A stretch of 64,000 nt of DNA from Chitinophagales bacterium. Lineage in GTDB: Bacteria > Bacteroidota > Bacteroidia > Chitinophagales > UBA2359. Below, piece after piece: positions 1 to 8,200 of the stretch. The notes beneath the pieces were generated by a model. It was not told where the DNA came from. It saw only the letters and a list, made by a program, of their open reading frames with translations, and ran no database searches. Both the position numbers and the translations under genes were made by a program. The DNA lies in NCBI GenBank assembly GCA_041392475.1, contig JAWKLZ010000002.1:2116501-2180500 (forward strand), read 5' to 3'. Numbering within the stretch: the stretch's first letter is position 1; the number at the start of each line of letters is the position of its first letter.

Positions 1-668
1 TATTTGTGGCTGCAACATACAATGAAATTGCTCCCTTCTTACAATCACTGGGTTTAACGCAAAAAGAGGAACAAAGTTTTTACGAATTTCTCTATCGTCA
101 TTTTCATATAGATATCCTTATTACAGGAGTTGGGATTGCACACACCGCATTTCACCTCGGACGCTTATTGGCACAAAAAACGTATGACTTGGCCGTCAAT
201 GTTGGTATTGCAGGTAGTTTTGACCATCAAATCAAAATTGGGCAAATTGTTTGTGTTCAATCTCAAGTTTTTGGTGATATAGGAGCAGAAGACGGTGAAA
301 GGTTTATTCCTTTGTCAGAGATGGCGTTTTTTGATAAAAACCAATTTCCATATCAAAATGGTAGATTGTTCAGTTCCTACAACACTATTTTTCCAACGCT
401 GCGAAATTTAAAAACGGCATCTTCCATTACTGTCAATAAAGTATTGGGAAGTGAAAGTTCTATTTTTGATGCAAAAAAATTATTTCACCCCCAGATTGAA
501 AGCATGGAAGGTGCTGCATTCTTCTACAGTTGCCTGATGTCTAAACAACCTTTTGTAGAACTACGTGCGATTTCTAACTTTGTGGAAGTACGCAATAAGT
601 CAAAATGGAATATTCCTCTAGCGATTAAGAATTTAAATCAATTACTCATAGAAATCATAAAACTATGA
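1..668 (+). CDS. mqnB: Futalosine hydrolase MqnB (5' end outside window)
   Basis: This is a nucleosidase of the MTAN/phosphorylase fold. In the futalosine branch of menaquinone synthesis the family removes hypoxanthine from futalosine. The visible part starts at the first-strand motif VAATYNE, and the frame is open to the window edge, so only a few N-terminal residues are missing; the GTG at position 6 is probably an internal Val. Family-like features are the nucleoside-binding stretch around VGIAGSF and SMEGAAF near residue 167, where the Glu should contact the ribose. It ends at TGA 666-668, and mqnD follows closely, consistent with a shared transcript. The pairing with mqnD makes the futalosine role more likely than MTA/SAH nucleosidase activity. 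Confidence 0.85.
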   Translation, partial: FVAATYNEIAPFLQSLGLTQKEEQSFYEFLYRHFHIDILITGVGIAHTAFHLGRLLAQKTYDLAVNVGIAGSFDHQIKIGQIVCVQSQVFGDIGAEDGERFIPLSEMAFFDKNQFPYQNGRLFSSYNTIFPTLRNLKTASSITVNKVLGSESSIFDAKKLFHPQIESMEGAAFFYSCLMSKQPFVELRAISNFVEVRNKSKWNIPLAIKNLNQLLIEIIKL

Positions 669-694
669 GATGAACGGATTGTTAATGGTTCTTG

Positions 695-738
695 TCACAC
701 AATCACACAATCACACAATCACACAATCACACAATCAC
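695..738. repeat. 8-bp tandem repeat (unit aatcacac, about 5.5 copies)
   Basis: Octamer copies run without interruption from just after mqnB to the base before the mqnD ATG. The unit is not a multiple of three, so slippage would change the frame of anything translated through it from the upstream ATG at 670, and would change the leader length for the ATG at 739. Confidence 0.9.
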
Positions 739-1575
739 ATGAGAACATTATCATTAGGTTTTTCACCTTGTCCGAATGATACCTTTATATTTGATGCTTT
801 GGTGAACGACAAAATAGACACCGAAGGCATTGACTTCAATTTTCACATTGCAGATGTTGCAGAGTTGAATAAAATGGCTTTTGAAGGGGCTTTAGATATT
901 ACAAAACTGAGTTATCATGCTTTGGGATACGTATTGGATAAATATGAATTACTCCATGCAGGGAGTGCCCTCGGCAACAATTGCGGCCCACTACTCATAG
1001 CTAAAGAAGAAATAGATTTGGGTAAAGTAACAGACCTAAAAATTGCCATTCCAGGAAAATTTACTACTGCGAATTTTCTATTGAGTTTGGCCTTTCCTAC
1101 TGCAATGAACAAAGAAGAAATGCTTTTTTCCGAAATCGAAGATGCCGTATTGAAGGGTAGGGTAGATGCGGGCTTGATTATTCATGAGAATCGCTTTACT
1201 TATCAGGAAAAGGGCTTGAAAAAATTGATAGATTTGGGAGAATATTGGGAAACCGAAACCGAACTACCCATCCCATTGGGAGGAATCGTCATTAGGAGGT
1301 CATTGCCCGTAGCCATAAAAAGTAAAATAAATAACTTGGTCAAGAAGAGTGTAGAAAATGCAATGAAGAACCCCAATGACACGCTGCCCTATGTGAGTCA
1401 ATATGCACAGGAAATGAACCACAAAGTTATGATGCAACACATTGATTTATATGTGAATGAATATAGTTTGAATTTGGGTGAAAAAGGACAAAAAGCCATT
1501 ATACAATTGTTTCAGACTGCTCAAACCAAAAATATTATACCACAAATTAACCACTCTATATTTGTGCAAGTTTGA
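739..1575 (+). CDS. mqnD: 1,4-dihydroxy-6-naphthoate synthase MqnD
   Basis: MqnD converts cyclic dehypoxanthinylfutalosine to 1,4-dihydroxy-6-naphthoate, the last dedicated step of the early futalosine pathway. The protein has 278 residues, a normal length. It starts with the family motif LGFSPCPNDTFIF near residues 4-16 and has the periplasmic-binding-protein type II fold typical of MqnA/MqnD; a conserved-looking His-containing stretch (SYHALGY) follows near residue 60. The frame is also open from an ATG at 670, but that extension consists of translated octamer repeat (Thr/Gln/Ser/His/Asn), so the ATG at 739, directly before the family's usual N-terminus, is chosen. It lies just downstream of mqnB, on the same strand. 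Confidence 0.9.
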   Translation: MRTLSLGFSPCPNDTFIFDALVNDKIDTEGIDFNFHIADVAELNKMAFEGALDITKLSYHALGYVLDKYELLHAGSALGNNCGPLLIAKEEIDLGKVTDLKIAIPGKFTTANFLLSLAFPTAMNKEEMLFSEIEDAVLKGRVDAGLIIHENRFTYQEKGLKKLIDLGEYWETETELPIPLGGIVIRRSLPVAIKSKINNLVKKSVENAMKNPNDTLPYVSQYAQEMNHKVMMQHIDLYVNEYSLNLGEKGQKAIIQLFQTAQTKNIIPQINHSIFVQV

Positions 1576-1659
1576 GCGTTAGATGAAATTGATTTTAAAT
1601 AAAAAAAACGTTTGGCAAAATATTTGTCTATTTATTACCAGAATAATCGTTTGAATGAT

Positions 1660-1667
1660 TATTTTTG
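1660..1667 (+). promoter_or_regulatory. Candidate Bacteroidota -7 box (TATTTTTG)
   Basis: It matches TAnnTTTG and lies about 137 bases before the L,D-transpeptidase start, inside the 228-base gap after mqnD. No convincing -33 TTTG is seen at the usual distance. Confidence 0.4.
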
Positions 1668-1803
1668 TGGACAGCACAAACCAAATAAAGACTCCACAGC
1701 TTTATTTCAAAACTTCAACCCCTAATAAAAACCTTTAGAAGCATTACCACCAGTATCCATATTAAGGTTAATTATTGTCGTAAATCATCTAATTTTTAAA
1801 CGA

Positions 1804-2580
1804 ATGAATGGCTTGAAAAAAATTTTACGCATTGGGATTTTTGTTGTTTTAGTATCTATTCTTAGCAGTCTGCCCCACACTTCTCATCTCTCCAATTTAG
1901 GCAATGCAAACACTGCCAATTCGATTGAAGCACAACTAGTACAGTTTGAAGACTATGCAAAAGATACCTATGAAAAAGCAGGGCTCGAAGCAAAAGGACT
2001 AGACTTTTATGTGTTCAAATCAGGTGTGACAGGCTTCTACAATTTAATGAAACAAGGGCAAATCATGCCCCACAAAAGTATTGTTTCGATTATAGACTTC
2101 CGTAAACCTTCTTTTGAGAAGAGAATGTATATTGTAGATTTGAATCAGAAAAAATTGTTGAAGCAAACTTTTGTAGCTCATGGAAAAAACACAGGGTTGA
2201 TTTATGCTACCAACTTCTCCAATGCACATAACTCACTGCAAAGTAGCCTTGGGTTTTACAAAACGGACAATCCCTATCAAGGCGATTTTGGATATTCACT
2301 AAGATTAGACGGAATGGAAGTCGACTTCAATGACCAAGCTCGTAGCCGAGCCATCGTATTACATGGAGCAGATTTTGTCGGACAATCATTTGTAAACAGA
2401 TATGGCCGATGTGGAAGAAGTTATGGCTGTCCAGCAGTTCCATTAGAAGATACCTACAACATTATCAACACGATTAAAGGCGGTAACTGCTTATTCATTT
2501 ACAAAGATGATTTGTATTACCTCAATGAATCTAAATTGCTCAATACCTACGAAGCAGCAAGTTTCTTTGCTCAAAAATAA
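1804..2580 (+). CDS. L,D-transpeptidase catalytic-domain family protein (YkuD_2 type)
   Basis: This is a 258-residue envelope protein with an N-terminal hydrophobic segment (about residues 7-24) that should export or anchor it. The C-terminal half carries the catalytic signature: HG at 187-188, then a Gly/Arg-rich stretch leading to SYGCPAVP with the presumed nucleophile Cys209. This matches the murein L,D-transpeptidase family common in Bacteroidota, whose members form or exchange 3-3 peptidoglycan cross-links or attach proteins. The exact substrate cannot be told from sequence. It stands alone, with its own candidate -7 box upstream and a strong hairpin terminator downstream shared with the convergent CBS gene. 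Confidence 0.85.
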   Translation: MNGLKKILRIGIFVVLVSILSSLPHTSHLSNLGNANTANSIEAQLVQFEDYAKDTYEKAGLEAKGLDFYVFKSGVTGFYNLMKQGQIMPHKSIVSIIDFRKPSFEKRMYIVDLNQKKLLKQTFVAHGKNTGLIYATNFSNAHNSLQSSLGFYKTDNPYQGDFGYSLRLDGMEVDFNDQARSRAIVLHGADFVGQSFVNRYGRCGRSYGCPAVPLEDTYNIINTIKGGNCLFIYKDDLYYLNESKLLNTYEAASFFAQK

Positions 2581-2650
2581 GAGGGTAATTGGTGATAGAA
2601 CAGATGCTACAATCGAACTATCAAGGTATAATATAATAGCACACAAAAAA

Positions 2651-2690
2651 GGCGAACCATATTTTTGAATATGGTTCGCCTTTTTTACTT
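2651..2690. terminator. Bidirectional intrinsic terminator
   Basis: A perfect 12-bp stem (ggcgaaccatat) with a 6-base loop is flanked by A6 on the left and T6 on the right, so it can end transcripts from both the L,D-transpeptidase and the convergent CBS gene. Confidence 0.9.
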
Positions 2691-2732
2691 TTGATTCTTT
2701 TCAGTTTTATCAAAATGAAATTTTTGGTTTGC

Positions 2733-3158
2733 TTACCTATTGACAGCAAACTCGTTTACTATATCTCTTGAAGTAAGAATACCTTGTAACTTCCCAGACC
2801 CATCCACAATAGGAAGTGCCTGAAATTTATGCGTTGCAAAAATAATCGCAGCATTCCCCAATGTTTCTTCAGGAGAGATAACAGTTGGGTTTGAAGTCAT
2901 AATGTCTTCAATCTTTACTTCTTCATCTACATTATCAATATCTATTTTTTGATTAGGACGATAGATTAGGTTGCTTAAAGCATTCAGTACATCATGTGAA
3001 CTAACAATGCCAATTAACTCATCATCGTCATTCATAATGGGTAGGTGGTGAATATTTTTGCTTAGAAACAATTGAAGGATTTCTGAAAAAGCATTGTTGG
3101 TTTTTGCATAAATCAACTTCCTTGTCATAAGTGAGGAAACTTTCGTATTTGCATTCAT
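2733..3158 (-). CDS. CBS-domain pair protein
   Basis: This 141-residue cytoplasmic protein consists only of two CBS domains (about residues 6-65 and 81-138). The first contains HHLPIM followed by IGIVSSHDVL, the second FQALPIV followed by GILTSRDIV; both are the usual strand-helix pattern with the Ser/Thr-x-x-Asp nucleotide-ligand motif. Such stand-alone pairs bind adenosine nucleotides and regulate partners. No fused effector domain exists here and no neighbour suggests a target. It converges on the L,D-transpeptidase gene and is separated from the upstream dehydrogenase by about 110 bases. Confidence 0.88.
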   Translation of the reverse strand: MNANTKVSSLMTRKLIYAKTNNAFSEILQLFLSKNIHHLPIMNDDDELIGIVSSHDVLNALSNLIYRPNQKIDIDNVDEEVKIEDIMTSNPTVISPEETLGNAAIIFATHKFQALPIVDGSGKLQGILTSRDIVNEFAVNR

Positions 3159-3270
3159 TGGAATAGGTCATTTATTATGAAAAAAAGAGTATTGAAAAAG
3201 CTAATTCCTTTACAAAAACTAACTCTTTACAATATGCGAAAATACCAAATAATCTTGGGAATAAGTAGTT

Positions 3271-4101
3271 TTATATCTCCAACTCCTTTTCAAATTCGCT
3301 GAAACGTTTCATAATCAACTTTCTAAAAGTATTGGGCATAAACCGCTTCAAAGCATAGAAAATCTTTGCCTCTCTAGGAAATACAATATTCAATTCCCCT
3401 TTTCCAGCTCTTGTCAAAATTTCAATTGCTGCTACTTGAGCAGTGACATTCGTTCGATTCAACAATTCCTTGCCCGTTTTGGTAGCCTGTTCTGTTCCAC
3501 GAGCATACTGCATGATATTAGTTTTGATAAAAGTAGGCATTACCACCGACACATCAATATTATCGCCATCCAGTTCAATCGAAAGGGTCTCCGAAAGCGA
3601 ACGAACGGCTGCCTTTGTCATATTGTAAGCCCCCATTTTGGGTGAAGAAGCAAACGCTGCTGCACTTGCAATGTTGATAATATGACCACTTTTTTGCCGT
3701 TTCATGGCAGGCACAAAAAGATAGCAACCATACAAAACCCCCATTTGATTGATGCCAATCATCCACCGCCAATTGTCCAGCGAATATTCGTCAATACCGC
3801 CACCATCGCCCACACCCGCATTGTTAATCAATACATCAATGCCCGAAGTTTTGGCCAAATAAGCATCTACTACCGATGTATATTGCTGTTCGTCAGCCAC
3901 ATCCAGTTGATAGGTCAAGGCCTTTCCTCCTGCATCCGTCACCGACTTTGCAGCCTGAGCCAAAGCTGTTTCATTGATGTCGCTCATGCCGATAGTCCAA
4001 CCATCTTTTGCGAGCAGAAGACTCATTTCTTTGCCCAAGCCAGAGGCAGCACCTGTGATGAAAGCTCTTTTTGAAGAAAATTTTTTGGTTAATTGAAGCA
4101 T
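3271..4101 (-). CDS. Short-chain dehydrogenase/reductase (SDR)
   Basis: This is a classical SDR of 276 residues. It shows the NAD(P)-binding motif TGAASGLG (16-23), an acidic residue after beta-2 (SDIN, near 40-43) that favours NAD(H), the NNAG motif (93-96), the catalytic Ser146 in NIAS and the Tyr159/Lys163 pair in YNMTK. The C-terminal FPREAKIFYALKRFMP region resembles SDRs acting on lipid-like or alcohol substrates, but the substrate cannot be assigned. The gene lies between Uma2 and CBS genes on the same strand with gaps of about 110-145 bases, so an operon is not evident. Confidence 0.88.
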   Translation of the reverse strand: MLQLTKKFSSKRAFITGAASGLGKEMSLLLAKDGWTIGMSDINETALAQAAKSVTDAGGKALTYQLDVADEQQYTSVVDAYLAKTSGIDVLINNAGVGDGGGIDEYSLDNWRWMIGINQMGVLYGCYLFVPAMKRQKSGHIINIASAAAFASSPKMGAYNMTKAAVRSLSETLSIELDGDNIDVSVVMPTFIKTNIMQYARGTEQATKTGKELLNRTNVTAQVAAIEILTRAGKGELNIVFPREAKIFYALKRFMPNTFRKLIMKRFSEFEKELEI

Positions 4102-4246
4102 TGAAATGAAAATTAAAATGAGAATAAAAATTTAGTGTGTTGTAAAAGAAGTAATTTGACATAAAGAAGAGCGCGTAGCCAAGCCTCTATTTGTAGAAAA
4201 TAAATGAATGATAGAGCAATAAGAGCGTAGCTTCGGCACTAGAATT

Positions 4247-4852
4247 CTACAAATCCAATTTCAGTTGAGCATCTCCCGAAAAATTAATAAAAGCATAGAT
4301 GTCCTTCAATTGCACTTCACAACCCATCGAATAAAAAGGAATACTTTTGTCTAAGCCAACAGCATTGGAAATGCGCCAAAGGCTTTCATCTTCTCGGAAG
4401 TATCCTTCAACAACAGGTTGGTCTTGCGAAACGAGTATGTATTCTTTGAAGGAAGGGAGTTTTTGATAGCACCGAAATTTCTTCCCTCTATCAAAAGCTT
4501 CTGTGCCTTTGGAAAGCACTTCAACAATTAAAGTTGGATTGGTAATGATGTCTTTTCGCCCTAAATGAAACTCAGCCTCCTCACAAATCGCCATTGCATC
4601 GGGGTAAAAACTCTTATTGACCCCTTCAATATAGACCTTCAAATCCCCATTTGCAGGACGGCATTTTCCACCTTGCTTCAATGATTCTTCTCGAATACAA
4701 GCGACAACATTACTTGTAATAGTGCTGTGGTCAAGAGTTCCACCCGACATTGCTTTTATAAAACCATCGTGGTATTCGTGTTTTTCTTCTGAATATTCTT
4801 CCATTTCCAAATATTCAAGTAGGCCATATTGTTTCAACGCTGGATCTGCCAT
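4247..4852 (-). CDS. Uma2 family (DUF820) endonuclease-like protein
   Basis: This 201-residue protein fits the Uma2/DUF820 family, a PD-(D/E)XK nuclease-fold group. Visible family features are the N-terminal EEYSEEKHEYHDG stretch (about 17-29), the acidic SFYPDAMAICE segment (D near 85), and LIVEVLSKGTEAFDRGKKF (about 108-126), which supplies the ExL and Lys of the nuclease core, followed by the YQKLPSFKEYILV segment. The family is abundant in cyanobacteria and Bacteroidota, often in many copies, with no settled physiological role. Related proteins occur in mobile or defence contexts, but no partner gene is present here. Confidence 0.85.
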   Translation of the reverse strand: MADPALKQYGLLEYLEMEEYSEEKHEYHDGFIKAMSGGTLDHSTITSNVVACIREESLKQGGKCRPANGDLKVYIEGVNKSFYPDAMAICEEAEFHLGRKDIITNPTLIVEVLSKGTEAFDRGKKFRCYQKLPSFKEYILVSQDQPVVEGYFREDESLWRISNAVGLDKSIPFYSMGCEVQLKDIYAFINFSGDAQLKLDL

Positions 4853-5040
4853 GAGGTACGATTTGATAGAATTAGAAACTTTGTCTTATGAATAAATCAC
4901 AAATCAAATATCGTTATTCATACATCATAAATTCTACAATGGATATAGGATGTATGATTTTTGAAGTTTGATGTCGGATTTCGTCAAAGGAACTAAACGT
5001 AATTTTTGCTCGTTGCTAAAGCAATGTAGTAAAAAATAAA

Positions 5041-5048
5041 TACCTTTG
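5041..5048 (+). promoter_or_regulatory. Candidate -7 box of aspS (TACCTTTG)
   Basis: An exact TAnnTTTG match 73 bases before the aspS ATG, which would give a leader of about 60 bases. TTG words occur upstream, but the best is 25 bases away, longer than the usual spacing. Confidence 0.5.
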
Positions 5049-5121
5049 CACCCTTAAAATTAACAAAGATTAGAGAATTTTTAACAACACATTTATTTTA
5101 TTCTTAAAGCTGTTACAAAAA

Positions 5122-6870
5122 ATGTATAGAACACACAATTGCGGCGAATTAAGACTTACCAATGTTGGTGAGCATGTTACCATCAGTGGATGGGTACAGA
5201 TAGCACGAGAGTTTGGTGGAATGACCTTCGTAGATGTACGAGACCGTTATGGGATTACCCAATTGGTTTTTGACCGCAGCAAAGATGCCGACTTGTGTGA
5301 CCTTGCCGATACTTTAGGAAGAGAATTTGTGATTCAATCAACAGGAACTGTTCGGGAACGAAGCAACAAGAACCCCAACATACCAACAGGCAGTATTGAG
5401 ATTGATGCCAAAACATTGTCCATCCTCAACAAGTCGAAAGTGCCGCCTTTCACCATTGAAGAAGAAACCGATGGAGGTGACGAACTTCGCATGAAATACC
5501 GCTACCTCGACCTTCGACGACCTGCTGTTCAGCGCAACATCATTTTGCGCCATCAAGTAGCTGCCGAAACACGCAAATACTTATCAGAACAGGGTTTCCT
5601 TGAAATCGAAACGCCTTTCCTCATCAAAAGTACACCAGAAGGAGCAAGGGATTTTGTCGTTCCTTCAAGGATGAACGCTGGACAATTTTATGCTTTGCCA
5701 CAATCTCCTCAAACCTTCAAGCAGTTGTTGATGGTGTCAGGTTATGACAAGTATTTCCAAATCGTGCGTTGCTTCCGTGATGAAGATTTGCGGGCAGACC
5801 GTCAGCCAGAGTTTACCCAAATTGACTGTGAAATGTCTTTCGTGACTCGTGAGGATGTGCTGCAAACGTTTGAAGCCTTGCTTCGTCACATTATGAAGAC
5901 AGTCAAAAACATTGACTTGGGCGAAGTCGAAAGAATGGCTTACGATGATGCGATTCGTTTTTATGGTATTGACAAACCCGATACCCGTTTTGGAATGAAA
6001 ATTACAGAACTCAACGAACTGACTCAAAACAAAGGCTTTGCAGTATTTGACAGTGCCGAATTGGTGGCGGGTCTTTGTGTAGAAGGCGCAGCAGATTATA
6101 CCCGCAAGCAATTGGACGAATTGACCAATTGGGTGAAACGCCCTCAAATTGGTGCAAAAGGTTTGGTGTGGGTGAAATGTGAGGAAAATGGAGGCTTCAA
6201 TTCTTCGGTCAAAAAGTTCTTCAATGAGGAACAATCGGCTGAGTGGGCTGCAAAAATGGGCGCAAAAGCGGGCGATTTGTTGTTGGTGATTTCGGGTGAA
6301 ACAGACAAAACCCGCAAACAATTGGGCCAACTTCGCTTGGAGTTGGGCAATCGTTTGGGTTTGCGAAAAGCAGACGAATTTAAGGCTCTTTGGGTTTTGG
6401 ACTTTCCGTTGTTGGAGTGGGACGAAGAACTCGAACATTACCATGCTTGCCACCACCCTTTCACCCGTCCAAAAGCTGGCTACGAAAACATCGAAAACAT
6501 TGCAGAAATCAAAGCGGAGGCCTATGACTTGTGCTTAAATGGCAATGAAATTGCAGGTGGCTCGATTCGTATTCATGAGCGAGATTTGCAGGAAAAAATG
6601 TTTGACCTCTTGGGCGTTGGTAAGGAAGAGGCAGAGGAAAAGTTTGGCTTTTTGATGCGGGCATTTGAGTATGGTGCGCCGCCTCATGGTGGTATTGCTT
6701 TTGGTTTTGACAGATTGTGTGCGCTTTTGGGTGGTCAAGAGAGCATCCGTGACTTTATCGCTTTCCCTAAAAACAACAGTGGTCGGGATGTGATGTTGAA
6801 TGCACCTTCTCCGATTGAAGACTTACAGTACAAGGAATTGCATATTGCTTCAGCGGTTGTGGAGAAGTAA
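5122..6870 (+). CDS. aspS: Aspartate--tRNA ligase
   Basis: This class II synthetase charges tRNA-Asp in the cytoplasm. Its 582 residues match the bacterial type. An N-terminal OB-fold anticodon domain (about 1-105) precedes the catalytic core: motif 2 FRDED at 218-222 continuing into the aspartate-recognising QPEFTQID (ending at 235), and motif 3 GIAFGFDR at 524-531. The roughly 100-residue insertion between motifs 2 and 3 (about 285-400) is the bacterial GAD domain. The ATG is preceded by a consensus -7 box, and an intrinsic terminator sits about 100 bases after the stop. The gene is monocistronic as far as visible. Confidence 0.97.
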   Translation: MYRTHNCGELRLTNVGEHVTISGWVQIAREFGGMTFVDVRDRYGITQLVFDRSKDADLCDLADTLGREFVIQSTGTVRERSNKNPNIPTGSIEIDAKTLSILNKSKVPPFTIEEETDGGDELRMKYRYLDLRRPAVQRNIILRHQVAAETRKYLSEQGFLEIETPFLIKSTPEGARDFVVPSRMNAGQFYALPQSPQTFKQLLMVSGYDKYFQIVRCFRDEDLRADRQPEFTQIDCEMSFVTREDVLQTFEALLRHIMKTVKNIDLGEVERMAYDDAIRFYGIDKPDTRFGMKITELNELTQNKGFAVFDSAELVAGLCVEGAADYTRKQLDELTNWVKRPQIGAKGLVWVKCEENGGFNSSVKKFFNEEQSAEWAAKMGAKAGDLLLVISGETDKTRKQLGQLRLELGNRLGLRKADEFKALWVLDFPLLEWDEELEHYHACHHPFTRPKAGYENIENIAEIKAEAYDLCLNGNEIAGGSIRIHERDLQEKMFDLLGVGKEEAEEKFGFLMRAFEYGAPPHGGIAFGFDRLCALLGGQESIRDFIAFPKNNSGRDVMLNAPSPIEDLQYKELHIASAVVEK

Positions 6871-6966
6871 GGGAAATTCAAATTAAAAACTCCCTGATGA
6901 AAAATCGGGATTTCGCTGTCACTCAACAACTGCAAATTCAAATAATACTTTGGAATTGAATTTTGA

Positions 6967-6999
6967 AAGCCTCTTGGTATTTACTGAGAGGCTTTTTTT
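6967..6999 (+). terminator. Intrinsic terminator after aspS
   Basis: An 8-bp stem aagcctct/agaggctt with a 12-base loop is followed directly by T5 on the plus strand. It touches the stop codon of the convergent 103-residue gene, so the U-rich side favours the aspS direction. Confidence 0.8.
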
Positions 7000-7310
7000 C
7001 AGTCATTCCCTCTCGGTGGTTTACCTCCGTTTTTTTGCTTATAGTCTTCAATATACTCCTTCTCTACTTCCAGTGCCTGTTCACGTCCATCAATGTCTTT
7101 CAACAAAATACGAGCAAAAAATCGAAGCCACCCTGCTACTTTATTGAACAAAGTCACTTGTCGATTTGCACGTCTTGAACTGCCATCCTTCAACAATTCT
7201 TCTCCACTGATACCATATTTGTAAGTGTCTTCAATTTCTGTGTCGACAATTTCATACAGGTGATGTAAGTTATTATTCTCCTTCGCATTTCCATGTTTGT
7301 GTTGCTTCAT
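6999..7310 (-). CDS. Small GIY-YIG/URI-fold toxin-like protein
   Basis: This 103-residue basic protein resembles the C-terminal toxin modules of polymorphic toxins with a GIY-YIG (URI) nuclease fold. LYEIVD (about 18-23) stands for the GIY strand and YKYGISG (about 30-36) for the YIG strand; conserved-looking Arg residues follow in RRANRQV, then REQALEVEKEYIEDY with a candidate catalytic Glu, and the C-terminus KPPRGN is typical of such tips. No signal peptide, trafficking or RHS domain precedes it. The frame is open further upstream, but the ATG at 7310 overlaps the TGA of the DUF4240 gene as ATGA, a translational-coupling arrangement, so that start is preferred. The family call is by eye; DNA-nuclease activity is inference. 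Confidence 0.55.
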   Translation of the reverse strand: MKQHKHGNAKENNNLHHLYEIVDTEIEDTYKYGISGEELLKDGSSRRANRQVTLFNKVAGWLRFFARILLKDIDGREQALEVEKEYIEDYKQKNGGKPPRGND

Positions 7311-7930
7311 AATACCACTGTTTCCTTTTCTTTTTCTCTGCCCCAAGCTTCTTTGTTACTATATGTTTCATAGCTTTTTTGAGGAAAATAAGCATAATCG
7401 GTTTTGGCTGTTTTTAGTTCGTAGGCTTTTTCAGCGATATATAGTAGAGGTTCAAAAGTAGAATCTTTAGGCATTTGGGAAGGATTGGACAGCACACTTT
7501 GATAAAATGTTTTACCACAAGCAACTACCCAACATCTGGCATATAAAAAGTGGTCACTTGAAAAATATTCTCCGTCTTGATAAGCATGTTCTCCAATATT
7601 TTCGGCATATTTTTGACCATCCAATTGATAAAGCTTATCAGCTAAGATTTCTTCAAATTGGTAAATATCCGCTAATGATTTTTTGGATAATACGTCAATT
7701 ATAGCTGTACTCACTTCTTCTACATCTTCTTGTCCCCAATCCAAAGTAGCTATCAATTCCCAAAATAAATCTTCGTTCATCACTTCTAAAGTAGAAGTAG
7801 CGTCTGGTGTCAATTGGGGGTTTACTACAATTTGGACTCCCGTATTGGCATTACCTGAAAACAAAACCTTCAATTGCTCCAAAAAATCGGGAGTCAATTC
7901 CTCTAACGTCAATTTAAAATTTGCTTGCAT
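7307..7930 (-). CDS. DUF4240 domain protein, candidate immunity/antitoxin partner
   Basis: This 207-residue soluble protein carries a DUF4240 domain (about residues 54-180): FWELIATLDWG, then VLSKKSLADIYQFEEILADKLYQLD (quoted in pieces: SLADIYQFEE, ILADKLYQLD), then FLYARCWVVACGKTFY and FEPLLYIAEKAYE. Proteins of this family are often found beside polymorphic toxins or as orphan immunity-like genes. Here it is the first gene of a two-gene unit, and its stop overlaps the start of the GIY-YIG-like gene by four bases. The order (putative immunity first) is that of toxin-antitoxin operons rather than of secreted-toxin loci. Neutralising function is inference from context only. Confidence 0.7.
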   Translation of the reverse strand: MQANFKLTLEELTPDFLEQLKVLFSGNANTGVQIVVNPQLTPDATSTLEVMNEDLFWELIATLDWGQEDVEEVSTAIIDVLSKKSLADIYQFEEILADKLYQLDGQKYAENIGEHAYQDGEYFSSDHFLYARCWVVACGKTFYQSVLSNPSQMPKDSTFEPLLYIAEKAYELKTAKTDYAYFPQKSYETYSNKEAWGREKEKETVVL

Positions 7931-7978
7931 GATTTAAAATATTTTCTGAAAAATACGAAATTTTGAAAACTTGTTCAA

Positions 7979-7986
7979 CAAACTTA
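7979..7986 (-). promoter_or_regulatory. Candidate -7 box for the DUF4240 pair (TAAGTTTG)
   Basis: Reads TAnnTTTG on the minus strand, about 50 bases before the DUF4240 ATG. No -33 element was recognised. Confidence 0.4.
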
Positions 7987-7994
7987 ACTGGAAT

Positions 7995-8129
7995 CTAAAC
8001 CCCCTTCCTCCGATACATCACATCCGTCCGCAAAGCATATTTCACCCCTTCAAAATTTAGCAAAAAATCTAATGGAAACAAACCAAAATAGGCAATTTGT
8101 TTCTGCAATAAAAACAAAAGCCGAAGCTG
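7995..8129 (-). pseudogene. Tail of a decayed gene (44 codons plus stop)
   Basis: The 270-base gap upstream of DUF4240 contains a 44-codon open stretch ending in TAG that reads like real protein: an aromatic/aliphatic run with YFGLFPLDFLL followed by GVKYALRTDVMYRRKG. It has no start codon of its own; stop codons precede it inside the hairpin at 8117-8151. The composition (hydrophobic segment, then a basic tail) suggests the C-terminus of a membrane-associated enzyme, but I do not recognise the family. It may be what remained after replacement of an older gene by the DUF4240 pair. Confidence 0.35.
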
Positions 8130-8160
8130 TTATCATAACAACTTCGGCTTTCGCTTTTTT
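8117..8160. terminator. Intrinsic terminator after the TPR gene
   Basis: Outer arms aaagccgaag/cttcggcttt (8117-8126 and 8142-8151) and inner arms tgtta/taaca form one long hairpin. An A-rich run lies on the left and T6 on the right, so it can work in both directions; the minus-strand TPR gene ends about 50 bases before it. Confidence 0.75.
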
Positions 8161-8200
8161 AAGAATCCTTCAATGGGTAATTAAAACTCATTGAAGAATT

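Noticed and set aside
695..738. CRISPR-like short repeats
   Set aside because: The unit is 8 bp with no spacers; it is a simple tandem repeat.
5737..6456. A 239-codon open frame antisense to aspS
   Set aside because: It mirrors a conserved enzyme gene whose codon usage leaves the opposite strand open; the translation is Cys/Phe/His-rich without domain likeness.
6950..7178. Plus-strand open frames over the GIY-YIG-like gene
   Set aside because: They include the aspS terminator and translate into hydrophobic noise; the minus-strand frame has coherent motifs and coupling to DUF4240.
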